Shown here one piece after another: positions 34,074-36,044 of a stretch of 36,044 nt of DNA. This stretch comes from Enterocola sp045654205. Its GTDB lineage: Bacteria > Bacteroidota > Bacteroidia > Bacteroidales > Paludibacteraceae. Both the position numbers and the translations under genes were made by a program. The stretch is from NCBI GenBank assembly GCA_045654205.1, contig JAZOMZ010000029.1, forward strand, positions 1-36,044, read 5' to 3'. Positions within the stretch are counted from its first letter, which is position 1, and the number at the start of each line of letters is the position of its first letter. The notes beneath the pieces are model-generated. The model ran no database searches and was not told where the DNA came from. It was given only the letters and a program-made list of their open reading frames with translations.

Positions 34074-34102
34074 TTTACAAATTACTTCCTATGTGATATA
34101 CT
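34074..34102 (+). promoter_or_regulatory. Early promoter P18 (dyad class)
   Basis: TTTACA, 17 bp with extended TGA, TATACT. A weak -35 beside a perfect dyad suggests activator dependence. It is the upstream member of a tandem pair with P19. Confidence 0.75.
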
Positions 34103-34170
34103 ATAATTGTTCCAAGGGAAGGGAAACAAAATCAAAGGTAAGAAAAAAATAAAAAAAATTCAAAAACCTA

Positions 34171-34199
34171 TTGACAAATTCCCCAATCTATGGTATAAT
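34171..34199 (+). promoter_or_regulatory. Early promoter P19
   Basis: TTGACA, 17 bp with extended TGG, TATAAT. The RNA starts GUCGAGAGGG at about 34206. Confidence 0.87.
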
Positions 34200-34278
34200 A
34201 ACAATGTCGAGAGGGAAAGGTACCAACCCAAAAGACAAAAACAAAAAATATTTTAATTAAAGAAAGAAGGAATTTATT

Positions 34279-34638
34279 ATGGCACAGAAGAAAGAAAAGA
34301 CTATTGTATCTCAGTTTACCGCAATCGAGGAAATTCTCCGTAACGAGGGTCATACCGAACTCGCAGACTTTATGGTTGAGCGTATTGAAAAGCAGATGAA
34401 GAAAAATGTGTCCAAGTCGGGCGGTGTATCTAAGACCGCAGAAGCCAACAAGGCACTTGCCGAAGCTTTGTATGAAGCTATGGACGAGGGCGTGTCTTAT
34501 ACCGCTACTCAGTTGTACGGACTTGGTGTTGAGGGTATTACTTCGGGTTCCAAGGCAACCGCTGTTGTTAAGGTGTTGACCGAAGATGGTCGCGTAACTA
34601 TTAGCAAGGGTAAAAGCGGTAATCTCTATACCGCCTAA
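34279..34638 (+). CDS. Winged-helix-like protein, paralogue A2
   Basis: The 119-residue protein starts at ATG 34279 (RBS AAGAAGGA). The C-terminal half (EGVSYTATQLYGLGVEGITS, SKATAVVKVLTEDGRV) aligns with A1 at 32383 (GVKYTA...GIEGI...SKAT). It is probably a DNA-binding protein. Its codon use is richer in G and C than its neighbours', as if more strongly expressed. The N-terminal half is diverged. It ends in TAA. Confidence 0.75.
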   Translation: MAQKKEKTIVSQFTAIEEILRNEGHTELADFMVERIEKQMKKNVSKSGGVSKTAEANKALAEALYEAMDEGVSYTATQLYGLGVEGITSGSKATAVVKVLTEDGRVTISKGKSGNLYTA

Positions 34639-34640
34639 AT

Positions 34641-34677
34641 CCCCACGAATAGGGGAGAGTTTGGTACGGCTCTCCCC
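34641..34677 (+). repeat. Intercistronic hairpin in cassette 2
   Basis: GGGGAGAG (34652-34659) pairs with CTCTCCCC (34670-34677). The GGGG can alternatively pair with CCCC at 34641-34644. No U-run; the next gene follows. Confidence 0.65.
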
Positions 34678-34700
34678 TGTATGAAAGAGAGGTGTATCCA

Positions 34701-35099
34701 ATGGATAAACAAGTTGAACTTATGATGAAAACCCTTGGTGTTACCGAAGAAGAAGCCAAGCAAATTATCGCAGATGATAAAGAAGTTGACCGTATGAAAA
34801 GTATTGCCGAGGTAGAAGCCGACCTAACCCCCGAACAAAAGGCGGTTATTAAGAAGTATAAGAACGCAGGGGTACGGAATGTTACTCCCAAGAAACCCTT
34901 TATTCCCGACCTTAAGACCCGTCCGAGAAAAGAGAATGGTACGAAGCGTGGTATCATTGAGGATTTATTTAATGCCTTGAATGAAAAGGGATATGAAAAT
35001 CTAACTATCGTTAAGGCAGAGAAAGAAATTACCTTTGATATGGGCGGTGATAATTACAGTATCTCGTTGATTTGTCATAGGAAGCCCAAAGCCAAGTAA
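34701..35099 (+). CDS. Paralogue B2 of the duplicated cassette
   Basis: The 132-residue protein starts at ATG 34701 (RBS AGAGAGGTG). TLGVTEEEAKQIIADDKEVD aligns with B1 (LDISIEEAKQVMADDKAID); both have a basic, Pro-containing middle and a C-terminal domain with an RxxIExLxxAL core. The last codons pair with sequence after the TAA. It forms a conserved pair with A2. Function unknown. Confidence 0.74.
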   Translation: MDKQVELMMKTLGVTEEEAKQIIADDKEVDRMKSIAEVEADLTPEQKAVIKKYKNAGVRNVTPKKPFIPDLKTRPRKENGTKRGIIEDLFNALNEKGYENLTIVKAEKEITFDMGGDNYSISLICHRKPKAK

Positions 35100-35111
35100 A
35101 ATTGGCTTTGG
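35086..35111 (+). repeat. 10-bp hairpin with the stop codon in its loop
   Basis: CCAAAGCCAA pairs perfectly with TTGGCTTTGG; loop GTAAAA contains the TAA. There is no U-run. Confidence 0.68.
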
Positions 35112-35140
35112 TACATAAACTAAAAGAAAGGAAGAGAGAG

Positions 35141-35189
35141 TGCGGTTTTGCCAAAATTTTCCTCTATTGGTAAAAATTGGTAAACCGCA
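35141..35189 (+). repeat. Intergenic hairpin R5 (TGCGGTTTTGCCAA)
   Basis: TGCGGTTT/AAACCGCA plus CCAA/TTGG pair, as in R3 and R4. It lies between AAGAAAGGAAGAG and the next ATG. Confidence 0.72.
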
Positions 35190-35201
35190 TAAAAAAGAAA
35201 A

Positions 35202-35405
35202 ATGGAAACCAAAGTAGCAAGATGTCCTTATTGTAAAGAAGAACTTATTGAAGACGATACTTATGATACCACTACTGACCGCACTAATGATGGCAGATTT
35301 GCGGTTGTGCATAAAATTGTGGGTCATTGTGAAGCGTGCAACAAAGATTTTCAATGGGAAGAAGTTTATCCCTTTGAAGAAACAAGGGGGGTAACAGAAT
35401 GTTAA
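35202..35405 (+). CDS. Zinc-ribbon protein
   Basis: The 67-residue protein has CPYC (residues 8-11) and CEAC (about 43-46), a clear two-knuckle zinc ribbon. It ends in TAA, overlapping the next ATG. No RBS stands next to the start; hairpin R5 does. It is coupled to a second zinc-ribbon gene. Function unknown. Confidence 0.72.
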   Translation: METKVARCPYCKEELIEDDTYDTTTDRTNDGRFAVVHKIVGHCEACNKDFQWEEVYPFEETRGVTEC

Positions 35406-35602
35406 TTAATTGCCCCCATTGTTCCAAACCTTTTGATACCGAAGAACCTAATCGTTGCCAAGAACGGAATGTCGAGATAATCGACGACCAAGCGGTTATC
35501 GAGTCGTATTATGTATGCCCCCATTGTAAAGGTAGCGTGAGGGGAGAGCAACGGAGTCGTGAGATACCGTTTTGGTATGAAGAAGAATTTGAAGCAGTAT
35601 AA
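35399..35602 (+). CDS. Zinc-ribbon protein
   Basis: The 67-residue protein has CPHC at residues 5-8 and CPHC at about 39-42, another zinc ribbon, with an aromatic/acidic end (IPFWYEEEFEAV). Start overlaps the preceding stop. Its last codons form the left arm of the following terminator. Function unknown. Confidence 0.74.
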   Translation: MLINCPHCSKPFDTEEPNRCQERNVEIIDDQAVIESYYVCPHCKGSVRGEQRSREIPFWYEEEFEAV

Positions 35603-35620
35603 TATACTGCTTCTTTTTTT
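35591..35620 (+). terminator. Intrinsic terminator overlapping the stop codon
   Basis: GAAGCAGTATA and TATACTGCTTC form a perfect stem followed by TTTTTTT. The left arm is the last codons of the gene and the TAA lies at the tip. Confidence 0.88.
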
Positions 35621-35647
35621 GCTTTTTCAAAAAATTTTTGTTATAAT
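35619..35647 (+). promoter_or_regulatory. Early promoter P20
   Basis: TTGCTT, 17 bp with extended TGT, TATAAT. It has the same -35 as the late minus-strand promoter. Confidence 0.65.
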
Positions 35648-35678
35648 ATATATAGAAAGTAAGAAAGGAGAAAAGTTC

Positions 35679-36029
35679 GTGAAAGTGATAATTGCTGGTG
35701 GCAGAGATTTTGACAATTACGAATATCTCTCCGAAGTTATGAATAGCCTGGACTTCATTGTGACGGAAGTCGTTTGCGGCGGTGCTCGAGGAGCAGATTC
35801 TTTAGGCGAGCAGTGGGCGAAAACTAATGGAGTCCAGTTGAAGTACTTTTATCCCGACTGGGACGGTCTTGGTAAAGCTGCAGGACATATTCGCAACAGA
35901 GAAATGGCAGAATATGGTGATTATCTGGTTGCTTTTTGGGATGGAAAATCTAAAGGTACTCAAAATATGATTATGACAATGCAACAGCTCGGCAAGCACG
36001 GGACTGTTAAATTTTATGAAAGGGATTGA
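35679..36029 (+). CDS. SLOG-superfamily protein (DUF2493)
   Basis: The 116-residue protein starts at GTG 35679 (RBS AAAGGAGA). MKVIIAGGRDFDNYEYL, VVCGGARGADSLGEQWA and KAAGHIRNREMAEY are the Rossmann-like nucleotide-binding motifs of DUF2493/SLOG proteins, which bind nucleotide-derived ligands and are common in phages and anti-phage systems. The length is normal for a single domain. It ends in TGA. Confidence 0.85.
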   Translation: MKVIIAGGRDFDNYEYLSEVMNSLDFIVTEVVCGGARGADSLGEQWAKTNGVQLKYFYPDWDGLGKAAGHIRNREMAEYGDYLVAFWDGKSKGTQNMIMTMQQLGKHGTVKFYERD

Positions 36030-36033
36030 TACT

Positions 36034-36044
36034 ATGAAGCAGGG
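36034..36044 (+). CDS. Possible start of the next gene, cut by the window
   Basis: ATG AAG CAG follows the SLOG gene by four bases, with GAAAGGGA upstream as a possible RBS. Only four codons are visible, so the call rests on context. Confidence 0.35.

Noticed and set aside
1..36044. Repeated GCGGYCG-type motifs as Chi-like or modification sites
   Set aside because: They are noticeable in both modules, but many are part of the hairpin elements or common codon pairs; without counts against a background model I cannot support a separate claim.

Overview
The window is part of an AT-rich genome of a tailed double-stranded DNA phage (Caudoviricetes). Firmicutes-type signals suggest a gut Clostridia-like host: AGGAGG ribosome binding sites, TTGACA-N17-TATAAT promoters with extended -10 TG motifs, and an AbrB/SpoVT regulator. 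Its main feature is a split genetic code. All genes left of about 21.87 kb are on the minus strand and form the virion and packaging module. Read with TAG as a stop they fall into fragments; read with TAG as glutamine they become 18 clean genes ending only in TAA or TGA. All genes right of about 22.33 kb are on the plus strand, are small, are intact in the standard code, and two of them end in TAG.

Left module, in transcription order from 21.87 kb down to 1: a zinc-finger/helix-turn-helix protein, a second zinc-finger protein, the large terminase, a PD-(D/E)XK-like nuclease, the portal, a prohead protease fused to scaffold (with an internal scaffold start), a probable decoration protein, the major capsid protein, several head-tail connector and tail-completion genes, the major tail protein (with a candidate -1 frameshift that adds an acidic tail), an unknown structural protein, a tail chaperone, and a very long tape measure that runs off the window. 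I count 109 in-frame TAG codons. They occur at conserved glutamine positions and are absent from the abundant virion proteins.

Divergent region 21.87-22.33 kb: a minus-strand late promoter and the first early promoter flank a G-rich stretch.

Right module: about 28 short genes in small operons. Recognisable products are an AbrB-like regulator, a MazF toxin with an ArfA-like ribosome-rescue candidate, a HAD phosphatase, a DnaQ-like exonuclease, a SLOG/DUF2493 protein, zinc-ribbon peptides, small membrane proteins and a duplicated two-gene DNA-binding cassette. The non-coding design is unusually repetitive. About 20 near-consensus promoters are often arranged in tandem pairs. A dyad operator (TTGCACAAA-N14-TTTGTGCAA) sits at a fixed distance upstream of one promoter class. 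Leader RNAs can be closed by a stem between their 5' end and the next -35 region. A roughly 100-nt structured RNA occurs twice. Operons end in overlapping GC-rich hairpins, several genes place the stop codon in a hairpin loop, and a TGCGGT...ACCGCA hairpin family recurs between genes.

Working model (inference): the early genes use the host code, while the packaging and tail genes need an amber-decoding tRNA that is not in this window. TAG would then act as a translational gate on late proteins.
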